Shown here: piece by piece, positions 37,929 through 48,060 of the stretch
Layout of the letters: every line of letters begins with the position of its first letter
Position numbering within the stretch: position 1 is the stretch's first letter
NCBI GenBank assembly: GCA_964036045.1
Contig: OZ038381.1
Location: 100,445,367-100,509,366 of the forward strand
Direction of reading: 5' to 3'
Source of the DNA: Eutreptiella sp. 'Long Island Sound 2002'
Taxonomy: Eukaryota > Euglenozoa > Euglenophyceae > Eutreptiales > Eutreptiaceae
Length of the DNA stretch: 64,000 nt
The notes under the pieces: model-generated
What the model saw: the letters and a program-made list of their open reading frames with translations, nothing else
What the model was told of the DNA's origin: nothing
The model's database searches: none
Position numbers and translations under genes: made by a program

Positions 37929-38490
37929 CCCCTCGGTTGGTCATAGGGTGTGGGTGGGCTGCGGTGAAGCGGCAGTAACAACGGTGCGGCAAGAAACCGG
38001 CCATGGCAGCAGCAGTACGTGAGCTGCCGCCATAGTGCGGATATTGTAGCACTCCTTTGGCCCCTCGGTTGGAAATGGGGAGGGCTTGGCTGCGGTGCAG
38101 ATGCAGTGATAGAACTGCTGCGAGACACGTGCTGCAGCTGCTGCCGTGCGTGCGCTGCAGCTAGAGTGTGGCTGTTGTAGCACCCCCATAGCCCCTCGGT
38201 TGGTAACGGGGCGGGGGTTGGCTATGGTACAGCTGCAAAGCCAGAGCTGCAGCAATACACCGGGTGCAACAACAACGGTGCGTCAGCTGCAGTCTGAATG
38301 CAGCAATAGCAGCGCCCCCATAGCCTCTCGATGGTATCGGGCCGGGGGTTGGTTGAAGTGTGGCTGCAATGCCACCGTGGTAGCAAGATACAGGCTACAA
38401 CAATTGCAGTACGTGCGCTTTAGCCTAGGTGCATCTATTGCAGCACCCCCATAGCCCCTCAATTGGCAATGGAGCGGAGGTTGGCTGCAG
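37929..38490. repeat. 131-bp tandem repeat, four copies plus part of a fifth
   Basis: The marker CCCCTCGGTTGG and its variants fall at 37929, 38061, 38192, about 38323 and 38454, each followed by GG(C/A)GGG.GTTGGCTG-type text and a GCAGC-rich middle. Copies are well diverged. Confidence 0.8.
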
Positions 38491-38504
38491 TGGCACAAAA
38501 CCCA

Positions 38505-38660
38505 CCGTGCCCTCCACCCTGTATTGACGTGCACAGGGGTAGAGACCCAATCCTTCCACCCTGTGCTAGCATGCACATGGGTGGAGAATCCTCCCTCTGC
38601 CCTCTACTGAATGCACAAGGGTGGTGGCCATACCCTCCAGCCTCTGCTGACGTGCATGGG
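38505..38660. repeat. Diverged short tandem units related to the hairpin arms
   Basis: Four or so units of about 40-45 bases with the pattern CC(C/T)TCCA(C/G)CCT.T.CTGA.GTGCA...GGGTGGAGA, similar to the arms at 37610-37831. Confidence 0.6.
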
Positions 38661-39065
38661 GGCCGCCGGCGGTTAGCCGCAAGGAGTCCCCCCCCCCTTG
38701 ACGGGGCAGGTGGGGGCTGCCCCCCCCTCCCCTATGGGTGCGCCCAGCCCCCCCCCCCCCCCCCCCCCGCCCAGGGCACAGCGGTGTGGCCTGTCCCCCC
38801 CGGCCCGCGTGGGCGGAGAGGGCGTGCATCATACGCATGGCCGGCTGATATGCAGAGTCGTTTGGAAGCCATCGTGCGCCCCCCGGGCGGCCTGTGAGCC
38901 TCAAGATCGGCCCTCAAATCAAATGAAATCAAATCAAATCAGACCCCCCCCATCGCCCCTCCAGACCCCCCCCCCTAGGGGGCCTCTAGGCACCGGCCAG
39001 TGGGGGGGGTAGTTGGCGTCCAAACCCAAGGAGTTGCCCCCCCCCCCCCCCGCCGTGGTTCTAGG
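38661..39065. other. C/G-rich low-complexity stretch, no gene
   Basis: Contains a C run of about 21 bases near 38748-38768, others near 38963 and 39041, and the reverse of the 20-base motif seen at 10589. Text around 38831-38885 (CATGGCCGGCTGATATGCAG...CCATCGTGCGCC) is loosely repeated at 50641-50700. Confidence 0.55.
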
Positions 39066-39155
39066 CGTCCATTTGGGCTGTTCTAAGGCGTTGGAAACCA
39101 CAAAAAGTGTGGGTTGTGGATGAAGTACGTGCCCTTGGAATTGGATTGTGAGCCA
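39066..39155. repeat. Diverged satellite fragment, left flank of the large transposon
   Basis: Text AACCACAAAAAGTGTGGGTTGTGGA followed about 40 bases later by GAGCCA matches, with changes, the satellite's ACCACCAAAAGTGGGTGG ... GAGCCA segment. It breaks at 39155 where the transposon starts and resumes at 45713. Confidence 0.7.
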
Positions 39156-39187
39156 ATCGGGGGGGGGGCGCAAAAAAATTCGCGGTA

Positions 39188-39262
39188 TCACCGTTTTTTC
39201 GTACCCCTATGGGGGGGGTACGGCCCGAAAAAAAATATCCCACCCCTATGTGTAAAAAAGTT
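39188..39262. repeat. Left terminal hairpin repeat of the transposon
   Basis: TTTTTTCGTACCCC, TAT, a G run, TACGGCC, CGAAAAAAAATATCCCACCC. It is nearly self-complementary and also matches 45618-45695 in direct orientation. Confidence 0.75.
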
Positions 39263-39510
39263 TCGCAACCCCAATTTTTTTCTAAAGAACACCACTAGTT
39301 GCTTTTTCATATTGTGTAAGCGTAGCCTACATAAAGCTTTGAGGACCCCAAATATTCCCTATTTTGCCGGTACGAATTTGGTACCCCTACATATCCCTGT
39401 CGGCCCAAAGTTCAGCCGCCACAAAGCGAGGGTGCTGGCCGTGGGGCCCCAAGACTTTTGGCTTGGGGTAAAATTGGTCAAAATGACCCTCCTTTTCTAG
39501 GAATAGTAGC

Positions 39511-39602
39511 AATAGCACAGGTAGCAAACTAGGTGTGGCATAGGTGAGGGTTCGGTAATAGCACAGGTAGCAAACTATGTGTGGCACAGGTGAGGGTTTG
39601 GG
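39511..39602 (+). repeat. 46-bp direct doublet before the transposase frame
   Basis: AATAGCACAGGTAGCAAACT starts at 39511 and again at 39557, each followed by GTGTGGCA.AGGTGAGGGTT. It sits just 5' of the long open frame and could be part of its promoter or of transposase binding sites. Confidence 0.8.
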
Positions 39603-39611
39603 ATCCCTCCT

Positions 39612-42600
39612 TTGCATGCCAAACTGCTGCATCCCGTTCCCTTGTTGCAGGTTTTTTTACGAACCGAGTTGAATTGGCAACGTTCCAACTGGCTTTGTGC
39701 ACAAGCAACGTTGAACCCCAATGTGGGCTTGTTAGACATTGGTGGGGTGCAATGTAGTGGCGTTGTGAGCCCATTCAGCATGCTGGACCTTCCCGTTTTG
39801 GGCGCCACTACGTCATATAGGACTGCTACAACGTTGTTGACAACGGCATTGTCCTCAACATCTATGTCGGTCATGGGGTACACCCTCCTAGAGGCCATTT
39901 GTGTTGCTATTGGGGCGGAAACCACTTGGATCACACGAGGTGGCGGGTTGCGTGCTAGTTGCACTGGTACATCATTCCAAGTCCTGAAGTTGTTGGATTT
40001 CACCTCCTTTGAAGACACGGAATTGATTCCTTGGGATAAAGCCAAGGAAACTTTGCTGCGCCTTGCAACCACCCCTCCTCCAGCAACCGCGCGCATTTGC
40101 TTTTTGATTGAGTATGAGGGTTTCTTGATTGGTGTGGGGAGCAAGAATGACCGATGGTTTTACGTTGATGTACAAGGATCTCCCCGGGCTCCAAGTGCTG
40201 GTGCACTCTATACCCAGTTTTCCACTCTTGCGGACCTTGTCGAAGTTGTGCTACTTCCCGATGGTTTGGCACGGACGGCCACCTCACCCAATGAAGCCCA
40301 AGCATGCCGAATTTGGATAGTTACGGTTAGGGCCAAAATTTTGCCAGGCACGGTTGCCAAGGGCACACTTGGCCGTTGTACAGTTCAGGACATCCGTCGG
40401 AAGCTTACTGAGGATTGTGCAGGTATTACTCCAATGCTACAATCTGCACATATCATCGCCACTCCTGCTGATGTGCATGAAGTGTTGCGCACCCTCGGCG
40501 TAGTGCAAATGCGGCCAGTTGCGCCACCTACATTGCAAGCACCCATGCCCCCAAGTATTTCTTCGGATTCTTCTGCGCAAATAGTGCGGCCTGGCAACAA
40601 TGTGCAAGAATACCAAAAGGCTTACAATGCTTCTACCGGTGACCATTGGTTTTGCTTGTGCGGGAAAAAGTTGTCCAGATCAGTGCGGCCAAGCAGTAGC
40701 ACTTTTGAGCAACATTGTAAGACCAGCCAGCAACACTTGCGCTTCATGCAAGAGAATCGCCCCCTTCAACCACGGGAACACACATTGTTGACTTTTTTCA
40801 CGGCAAAACGGTCCACTGGGAATCCCAGCCCGCAATCGACTCCTACCATGCCTACAAGCACCCCAATTTCCGAGCAATCCGTTGTGCCTACAGAATTGCC
40901 ACTCCCACCCCCACCATGTCCGAAAGTGCTGCCATTTGGAATCAAAGATGCAAACCATTTACGCCGGGCATATCCACTACTACGCCACGGACATGAGAAG
41001 GCCTCATGGCGTCTAGTTGATGGCTTGGGCTTGGAATCGGTAGACCCGCCGTGTACAGGCGAAGGATCCTATGATTCCACGGGGTGCATTATACCATGTT
41101 CCCCATGTGCTGGTGTGAGGGGAAGTGTTGTGCTGCATCGGTGGATGGTTGAGGCTAGAGAGCCAGACCAAGGTGTACAACATTGGAAGTTAGGCTTCGA
41201 GGCTTTGTGTATCCGGGCCGATGGTCACCGCCGTGAAAAGAGGACGGTCAGTCAAAAATTGGCTCGTAGCATTCATCGATGCCAACACTTGATGAACAAA
41301 TGTGCAGAATCGAAAGCATTGATCCTTGCGGTTGCGGATGATGATCGGCCGTTACTGCAAAGGCGCGTGGCTCGGCTCATTGGTGCTGGACATTCCCCTT
41401 CGGCTGTTATGGCGGACATGTCCAAGGCATTCAAAATCAGAACGTGTACCGAGAAAGAGAAGGCTATTGCCGGATTAGCTGCTCTTGGTGTAGGTGGGTG
41501 TGAATTTTTGAAAGTTGCCAACCGCGGCGGCATCTTGCCATCATATGACACGGCCATGGTGGACATGAAGTTTGAAGAGCCCTTGTGGCCGGGGATCGCC
41601 CCCACAACGACATTCATTCTAAAGCGTCTCCCCAACCATCCTGATCCGCTCTTATGGGATCTCCTTGTGGACGAGATTTCTTTGCAACCTCAGATTGGGG
41701 TGGTGAAATCGGGCTATGCGACCGGTACATGTAGAACGTGCACCTCGAGGGAGCATCGCTTGGTTGACCAAGAAACGGTGGACGAATTGGCTAACTTGCT
41801 TGAGGACTCTAACTCCAATGTGCATCTCGCCGAGTATGCAACAGTGTGGTCGGTTGCTGCCCACCATGGTTCCCTTTACCGACCCATCCCGCTTTGGGTA
41901 GTTCCCACTTGCAACCGCTTCACATCTGACGACATGGCTCAACAACATAAGCAACTTGTGACTACCTTTCGTGAACTATTGAAGTCTGCACGCCCACGTG
42001 ATGCCATGGCGTTGACAGCCACTAACGGCGATAGTCGCCGCAGCCGTGCCTTGGATGAGAGCTTGTACCGGGAACTTGCTCGGGCCCATGCACCCATGGA
42101 AATGCCGTTGCCCTTCTACTCATTCTTCGTTGATGATCTTGGGATGGCGGCAAATTTTGATCCCATTCATGAGCTTGGCCGATTGCGCAATGCCATCTTG
42201 AGCCGCAGCATAAAGATGTATAGCGTTCACCTTAGCGCAGAAGCATTGCTATCCGTAGCCCATCATGTGGGCATTAGGATTGGTGACCACTTGCTAGCCC
42301 CCGATGACAAGCAAAAGTTCAAAACCATCAAAGACTGCGTACCGTGCAAAGCTTCCTTGTCACGGGACATCGCTTGCAGGGGATGGAGGCATCAACGGGT
42401 ATCCCACAACATACATGGTCCTACCGGGAAGCCAGCGCCAGGAAGGGCTGTTCCGTGTTGTCCGTACCATTTGTACGGATCGGAATTGCACAGACCTTGA
42501 ACTTGCAACACGTTGTGATTCGGCTTGCATGATTGCTAGTGTGTATGCGAAATATCCGGAGTTGCGGGGCACGAGCACTGCAAGTGCGATGGACAATCTT

Positions 42601-44409
42601 CGTCCGGGGAATGTGACCGGGAATACAGCCACAAACAACTGCGAACTTCGCACAATAGTAGAAAAGGTTGTTCGGAATGTCGGAGATTTGTTGAACAAGC
42701 ATCCTATGTTGGTGGATGTGGATTCCAAGCTAGCCACGTGGCAACAAGATGGACGCACGGCCCTAGAACCGTTCGGGGAACCCCTTGTTGACTTTGATGA
42801 GTGGAATGACAATGCGCCGCCACCAGATTCCGTGTTTGATGTACCCCTTTTTGCTGATGCCGAGATAACTTGTAGCGAAGCCTTGTTGAATGGTGGGCGC
42901 ATCACATACAATGGCAAGGAGAGCCACACCATGTCGGTGGTGAATGCACGGCTCAACAAGAATGTTGTGAGGCGTGCCGCGGACCGTCTTTTGAAAATTG
43001 GAGGCTTTGGCCGGACACCCACAGCAAACGAGACAATCGAGAAGGCGATTCCCTTGCGTGACGTTGTGTGGGTTGGAGCCCCCTTCGCTGCCGTGGTGAA
43101 CTATAAAGTGAACAAGCGTGCAAACCGGATGCGTAGCACCATACTGTTGTTCGCTTTCTCAAAGGCACAACGTGGGGCATTAAAACTGCGGTGCCCCACT
43201 CATCGTGACTTAGACACCTCTCAGGGTGTTGTTATTGGCACCGCATTGCACATGAACAACAAAGAAGGAATGTTGCGGTTCATGAACTACGGGACCATTG
43301 AAGCCACATTTGCCTACCAAGACGTACAATGGGTGGATCCAGATTTTGAAGACGATGGATCATGGAATGTCGATGCCAACGATATGGAAGCAATCATGGA
43401 CTTATTGCACAAGAAAAGGATTCAGGCACCCGTGTGTAGCATCAAACCGTATGCCGATTCGTTGGTTCGGGAGCCCGTGGCAACAAGCAAGGAGGGCCAA
43501 CGTGCCTGCACGGTGTGTGACATGGACGTACAACTAAACAAAATGTTTCAACACATGGCATATCACATTGGTCGAGGGGAGATCCCAGTTGCCGTGGCAC
43601 CACCATGTGGTTTCTGTGGGAACACCGATGGGCGTTGCCACCTTGTAATGAACAAGGTGAAGACCGCCAAAGCACATTTTCAGCCAACAGCTGCATCTTG
43701 TGCCCATGGATGCTTCGTGAAGCACAATATGGCATCATTGTGTAAACCAGTTGTACACAACGAGCCAATCAAGTGCCCCGTACCAGGATGTCCTGATTGG
43801 GTGTTCCGATACAACATGGAGCAGCACATGAAGGTGGATGAAGATCACTCCAACTTTGAAGCCTCTCCCTCGGAGCAAGAAGTGTGGCGGCTCTCCCCGG
43901 CTGAGCAACGCGCTTTGGAGGTAAGGGAAACCGCCAACAATGCAACCCAAAAGGTAGCACGTGCTGCCAAAAGGCAGAAGGACGCGAAAACTAGCAAAAA
44001 ACTCCGCGGTGAGTCGAAATTGCAACGGGAGGCAGTCGCCAAAGCGGATCAGGCCGAAGAGGATGTATGCCGGCAACAGGCGTTGTGCCTAGGCGACCAA
44101 GACGCCGAGCAAGCTATGGCAACCCAAGACATGGCTGATCTTGATTATGATCCGCCCATCGGATCAGAGGCCTCAAATTCTGATGAGGAGAAAGTGGGCA
44201 GTAGTTTGGATGCCTCTGATGCCTCAGACTCCAACTCCTCCAACTCAAGCTCCAGCACATCCTCATCATCTAGCTCCTCATCCAGCTCTAGTGCTGCAGC
44301 GGGAAATGTTGGCACCGTAAAGAAAAAGTGCACCACAAAGAAGGCCTACCCGGCTAAACGTAAGCCTTCCGTTGAACATAAAGCTCGAAAGAAGACAAAG
44401 GCCGTGTAA
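39612..44409 (+). CDS. Transposase with zinc-finger tail (one frameshift)
   Basis: Two overlapping frames (39612-42500 and 42304-44409) make one product if a single base is removed near the GGGG at 42379-42382. The frame opens after a stop at 39591; 39612 is not an ATG, the first in-frame ATG is 39780, and a 3' splice-like TTGCAG at about 39646-39651 means an upstream exon is possible. In the first part, residues 345-376 form a C/H cluster (CLC...HC...H), then a Ser/Thr/Pro linker, then a globular region with LLVDEISLQ (D687), ALTATNGDSRRSRAL (D807) and DPIHELGRLRN (D850). That order resembles RNase H-fold transposases of the P/THAP9-like kind. The second part has a CTVC...H...H finger, PCGFCG...C, and CPVPGCPDWVFRYNMEQH near 43500-43850, a zinc-binding tail I associate with related fungal and protist elements. 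It ends in a serine run and a Lys/Arg-rich tail likely to be a nuclear signal. Function in DNA transposition is inferred. Confidence 0.6.
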
Positions 44410-44446
44410 TTTGAAAGGGATTCCCACTGAAGTGTTGTGAGCTAAT

Positions 44447-44905
44447 TTGGATCTCCATTGTGTGAACCGGCTTGGATCTCCATTGTGTGAACCGGCTTGG
44501 ATCTCCATTGTGTGAACCAGCTTTGGATCTCCATTGTGTGAACCGGCTTGGATCTCCATTGTGTGAACCAGCTTTGGATCTCCATTGTGTGAACCGGCTT
44601 TGGATCTCCATTGTGTGAACCGGCTTGGATCTCCATTGTGTGAACCGGCTTGGATCTCAATTGTGTGAACCAGCTTTGGATCTCCATTGTGTGAACCGGC
44701 TTGGATCTCCATTGTGTGAACCGGCTTTGGATCTCCATTGTGTGAACCGGCTTGGATCTCCATTGTGTGAACCGGCTTTGGATCTCCATTGTGTGAACCA
44801 GCTTGGATCTCCATTGTGTGAACCGGCCTTGGATCTCCATTGTGTGAACCGGCTTTGGATCTCCATTGTGTGAACCGGCTTGGATCTCCATTGTGTTGTC
44901 CGGCT
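44447..44905. repeat. 25-bp minisatellite, about 18 copies
   Basis: Unit GGATCTCCATTGTGTGAACC plus GGCTT, 25 or 26 bases with an extra T in some copies; 17 near-identical units and a degenerate last one. It starts 37 bases after the transposase stop, inside the transposon. Lengths of 25/26 keep long open frames on both strands, which are not genes. Confidence 0.97.
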
Positions 44906-44994
44906 TGAATCTCCAAGGCAAGTAATTGTGGGGCAGGTGCCATACCTTGGCACCACGGCTGTGACGTGTCCATGGTTTGATGGTATGAGGTGAA

Positions 44995-45239
44995 ACGGCC
45001 GGGTGGAAAGTTGGGCGTGGTGGGGTCCACAACGGACATGGGGCACCCGTTGAACGGCCAGGACGAGCCATCGGAACCACGCGGGGTCCATCACCTAGCA
45101 CTGTAAGGCAATGGACACGAACACAGTGGCAAGGAAACCGGAACGGCCGGGTGGGAAGATTGACGTCGTGGGGTCCACAGTAGACTTGAAGCACCTACTG
45201 AACGGCCATGACGGGCGATTGTACCCACGCGGGGTCCAC
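44995..45239. repeat. 148-bp direct doublet inside the transposon
   Basis: ACGGCCGGGTGG starts at 44995 and 45143; about 97 bases are alike, ending ACGCGGGGTCCA in both. It lies between the minisatellite and the right end and may be a subterminal repeat. Confidence 0.8.
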
Positions 45240-45617
45240 CGGTTGCTTGCCCGGGTTCTCGCCCCATGCAGTGTGCATGGGGACTCTTACCGCCGACAAG
45301 AGGCCAGGGTGGGGCGCTACGACACGATGCGTAGCCGGGAGTACTCGGGGGCCTTTGTGCCCTTAAACATAAATACCACCCGTGTCGGCAATGCATGTTG
45401 TTTGCTGGTTCATGACATTGTGCTGCGAAGCATGCCATGGAGAAGGGGCCACCAACGGCTTCATGTTGCAAATGGCAGGTTGGACATGGGCTAGTACCCC
45501 AAGGAGCCAAACAAAGGAATGCCAACGAGTAGCAAAGGCATGTTATGTGGTGGGAACACCATGATTGTGTGTGGTAGGTGCGACATGGGACGAAACAGTT
45601 TTTTCTGTAGGACCCAC

Positions 45618-45695
45618 TTTTTTTCGTACCCCCCCCCCCCCCCTAGGGGGGGTCACCCCGAAAAAAAATATCCCACCCGGTATGAAAAAAAATTT
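45618..45695. repeat. Right terminal hairpin repeat of the transposon
   Basis: TTTTTTCGTA, a C run, CTAGGGGGGGTCACC, CCGAAAAAAAATATCCCACCC; near-palindromic and the direct counterpart of 39188-39262. Confidence 0.75.
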
Positions 45696-45712
45696 TCTTC
45701 CCCCCCCCCCCC

Positions 45713-45990
45713 TGTGAGCCATATGGCCTGAGATACAGCCAAATTCTGGTTTTGGGGGCTTGTTTTCGCCAAAATGCACCATTTGGGGGCCCTTTTTTGG
45801 TCCTTATTGGGGCAGAGTCAGGAGGTGAAACAAGCTTCCTTGACACAGGAAAGCAAGTTTGTTTGATACACCAAGGTCCGTTTGCATTGTGGGCCTTTTG
45901 GGGCCATTTTTTGGCCCAAAGTGGCCAAATCTGGCGGGTCAACCCCCAACTTGCACCCAGCGCTGCAGGCCGCTGCCTTCCTTGTGGGTT
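45713..45990. repeat. Diverged satellite fragment, right flank of the transposon
   Basis: GAGCCATATGGCCTGAGATA, then TTCTGGTTTTGGGGGCT, CCAAAATGCACCA and TTTGGGGGCCC follow in the same order as the satellite's GAGCCACGTAGCCCAAGATA, TTTGGTTTGGGGCT, CCAATGTGCACCA and TTTTGGGGGCCC. This shows that the family exists outside the main array. Confidence 0.7.
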
Positions 45991-46643
45991 CCAAGCCCAT
46001 GGCGTATGCAGGCGGTTTCCCTTGAGCATTTAGAGCTCAATTTAGTGGTGGTGTGGGGTGCAACTCAGAAGACACAAGTCACAGTGCTCAGTCATTTGCA
46101 ACACAATTGAAATGGAAACGAAACCACAAAATGGACACAGGCCACTGTTGGATTTACTCTTTAGGATTGAAATTCCTTTTATTTGGCAGCTGGCCTTTGT
46201 TGTGCATGAACCAGGGCTGCAGCGTAGCACTGTTGGTTTGCTGAAATTTGGCTTTGCAATGAAAAAAAATCAGATCACTGTTTTGCGTGCTGCAGTGAAT
46301 AGTAACCGGACTTCATGCCACTGAATTGCTCAGAGTTTCTGATGTGCAGCAATACTTTGATTGAAGACTCAGGCATTTGCCACATTGGAATGCTGCTGCA
46401 ACAACGGGGAATTCAAACCGATGTGCGTCAAGGGTAACAAGGATGTGATTCTGGGGGACGAGTCGTGGCCCAGGTGCCCAGGGTAGGCTGGTAGGTGAAA
46501 CTGCCAGGCAGGCATATATGAAGTTTGATGACCATGGGAAATTTGTAGGCCAGAGAAAATACAACAGTTCCTTTGTTTTGCATGTGTGGGTGACATTGTT
46601 TTGCATAGGGGCATGCAGTTGTCCATACAAGAAAAAGCCTGCC
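45991..46643. other. No gene recognised
   Basis: Anonymous sequence; short open frames only. Confidence 0.5.
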
Positions 46644-46979
46644 ATGAAACACCTTGTGGTGCTGTTGTTGGTTGCCGCGGCGGCCATGTACTACCACCAG
46701 AGGACACAGCAAGCAGCGTCGGCTGCCTGTGGTGGTGATGCTGCAACCAACAACCAACAACCACCAGCACAACAGCAACAACAACAACCCCCGCGATGCA
46801 TCACCACCCCACAGCGTTGCATGCAGATGGTCACTGCGTTCAACCAGCAGCATGGTCGCAAGGCTGGGGGGCTGCAAACGGGGGCCGGTTTCCATCACTA
46901 CGGGGTGCCGAATGTGGATGATCATAAACGTTTTGTTGAGAGTGTGGTAGTTGGGCACTGCCTGGTGGGGCTGCTATGA
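46644..46979 (+). CDS. Possible first exon of a secreted or membrane protein
   Basis: From the ATG at 46644 the product begins MKHLVVLLLVAAAAMYYHQR, a typical basic-hydrophobic signal or anchor segment, followed by an Ala/Asn/Gln-rich stretch with a run of six Gln and then about 55 residues of ordinary composition with two cysteines. The frame stops at 46979. A GT within GAGAGTGTGGTAGTT (about 46940-46951) could be a donor site, making this exon 1 of a longer gene, but no following exon is recognised. A longer frame from 46518 lacks any support for its first 42 codons. No homologue recognised; a chance frame is quite possible. Confidence 0.3.
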   Translation: MKHLVVLLLVAAAAMYYHQRTQQAASAACGGDAATNNQQPPAQQQQQQPPRCITTPQRCMQMVTAFNQQHGRKAGGLQTGAGFHHYGVPNVDDHKRFVESVVVGHCLVGLL

Positions 46980-47095
46980 CACCGTGAACGTTTTTGCTTT
47001 CTTTTTTGTCTCTGGCTGCTTGGCTTTGGGTACTGGTCTACCGTCCATTTTCACTTCTCATTCAATGTCATTACTCAACAATGCACCGCTTGTGA
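46967..47095. repeat. Direct repeat, copy 1
   Basis: GGGGCTGCTATGACACCGTG to CAACAATGCACCGCTTGTGA; matches 47937-48060 through GTCTCTGGCTGCTTGGCTTT and TACCGTCCATTTTCACT with small indels. Confidence 0.85.
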
Positions 47096-47936
47096 GGGTT
47101 GTGGCGTTCCATTTCAGGGTGCCCATGGTTCAGAGGGATTGGTACTGGTGCGATGCAACCACTACGTTACCGACACGAAAAGCTGAGGTCCCTTGATTAT
47201 GGGAGGCGTCACAAAATTCAGGAATAGGGGGCTTCCGAAAGTCGTTCTTTTACTTCTGTTGCATCATGGTAGATGCTGTCAACCCTGGTCTGCATGCTTC
47301 CCTTGGAAATCAATTCTCGCAGCCGTCTGGCATGCACCAGCGGTGTATATATGGCAACTGCGATCAGTGAAGGACAGTCACCATTATTGACTGCTGTGGC
47401 TCCCACCCCTGTTTGCTGGTCCCTTCTTTGTCTTTGTCCTAGTAGCCTAGTCGCTGATGCCCTGGGATGGGTGCCAGTCGGGTGTGCAGCTTAGATGTAG
47501 CTAGAGTGTTTGATGAATTTATGCTCCCTTGCTTGCAACTGGGACCAGGGGGGGCAAACTGTGACCAGGGGGGGCAGATACTGATGGAAGTGTGTATTAA
47601 AATTGGGCAATGTCTTCCATCCAATGGTTGCTGCGCTACATGCTCGCGGACACATAGATTGCATCTAGCCCATGTATCAAAAATAATGAGCATCCCAGCA
47701 CCCCAACTGTGCTTGTCCTTTTACGGGTGCGGTGTTGAACACGGTAACCCTGCCAGAAGGGCAATTTGTCAACAAACAACAGGACTCTGGAGATTCCGTT
47801 CTCTAAGCCCCTGACAAGAAAAGCCCGAATCCCATGCACCCATATAGTGGCAGCAAAGAGTCTTGGGGAGTGGACAACCCAGAGCCATTGGGCGCCGTTA
47901 ACCATAAAGAGATGCAGCAAAGATAAGCAAGACAGG
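47096..47936. other. No gene recognised
   Basis: Spacer between the two direct repeats. It includes a small local doublet, 'GGACCAGGGGGGGCA', near 47541-47578. No credible coding frame. Confidence 0.45.
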
Positions 47937-48060
47937 AGGGGCTGCTATGACATGCCAAATGTTTTTGCCTTTTGTCTCTGGCTGCTTGGCTTTGGGTTCT
48001 GTCCTACCGTCCATTTTCACTGCTCATCAATGTCACAGCTCAACAATGCACCGCTTGTGA
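47937..48060. repeat. Direct repeat, copy 2
   Basis: About 970 bases downstream of copy 1 in the same orientation. Could be solo ends of an old element of about 1.1 kb; no target duplication identified. Confidence 0.85.

Larger units (their letters stand above)
39156..45712 (+). mobile_element. 6.56-kb DNA transposon with 9-bp target duplication
   Basis: TGTGAGCCA occurs at 39147-39155 and 45713-45721, and the satellite-like text stops and resumes exactly there, so I read it as a target duplication (9 bp, or 8 if the first T is chance). Both ends carry G or C runs and a hairpin of the form TTTTTTCG...CCCCTA.GGGG...CGAAAAAA, giving imperfect terminal inverted repeats of roughly 75 bases. Inside lie one long transposase gene, a 46-bp doublet upstream, a 25-bp minisatellite and a 148-bp doublet downstream. 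An 8-bp duplication would fit hAT, P or Zisupton/KDZ-type elements; the family is not settled. Confidence 0.75.

Noticed and set aside
38463-38897. Plus-strand frame of 144 codons
   Set aside because: Runs through tandem repeats and a long C run; proline-rich by composition only.
44447-44905. CRISPR-like array
   Set aside because: Units follow each other directly with no unique spacers and the context is a eukaryotic transposon.
44278-45039. Minus-strand open frame of 253 codons
   Set aside because: Almost entirely a translation of the 25-bp minisatellite; the repeated peptide has no independent support.
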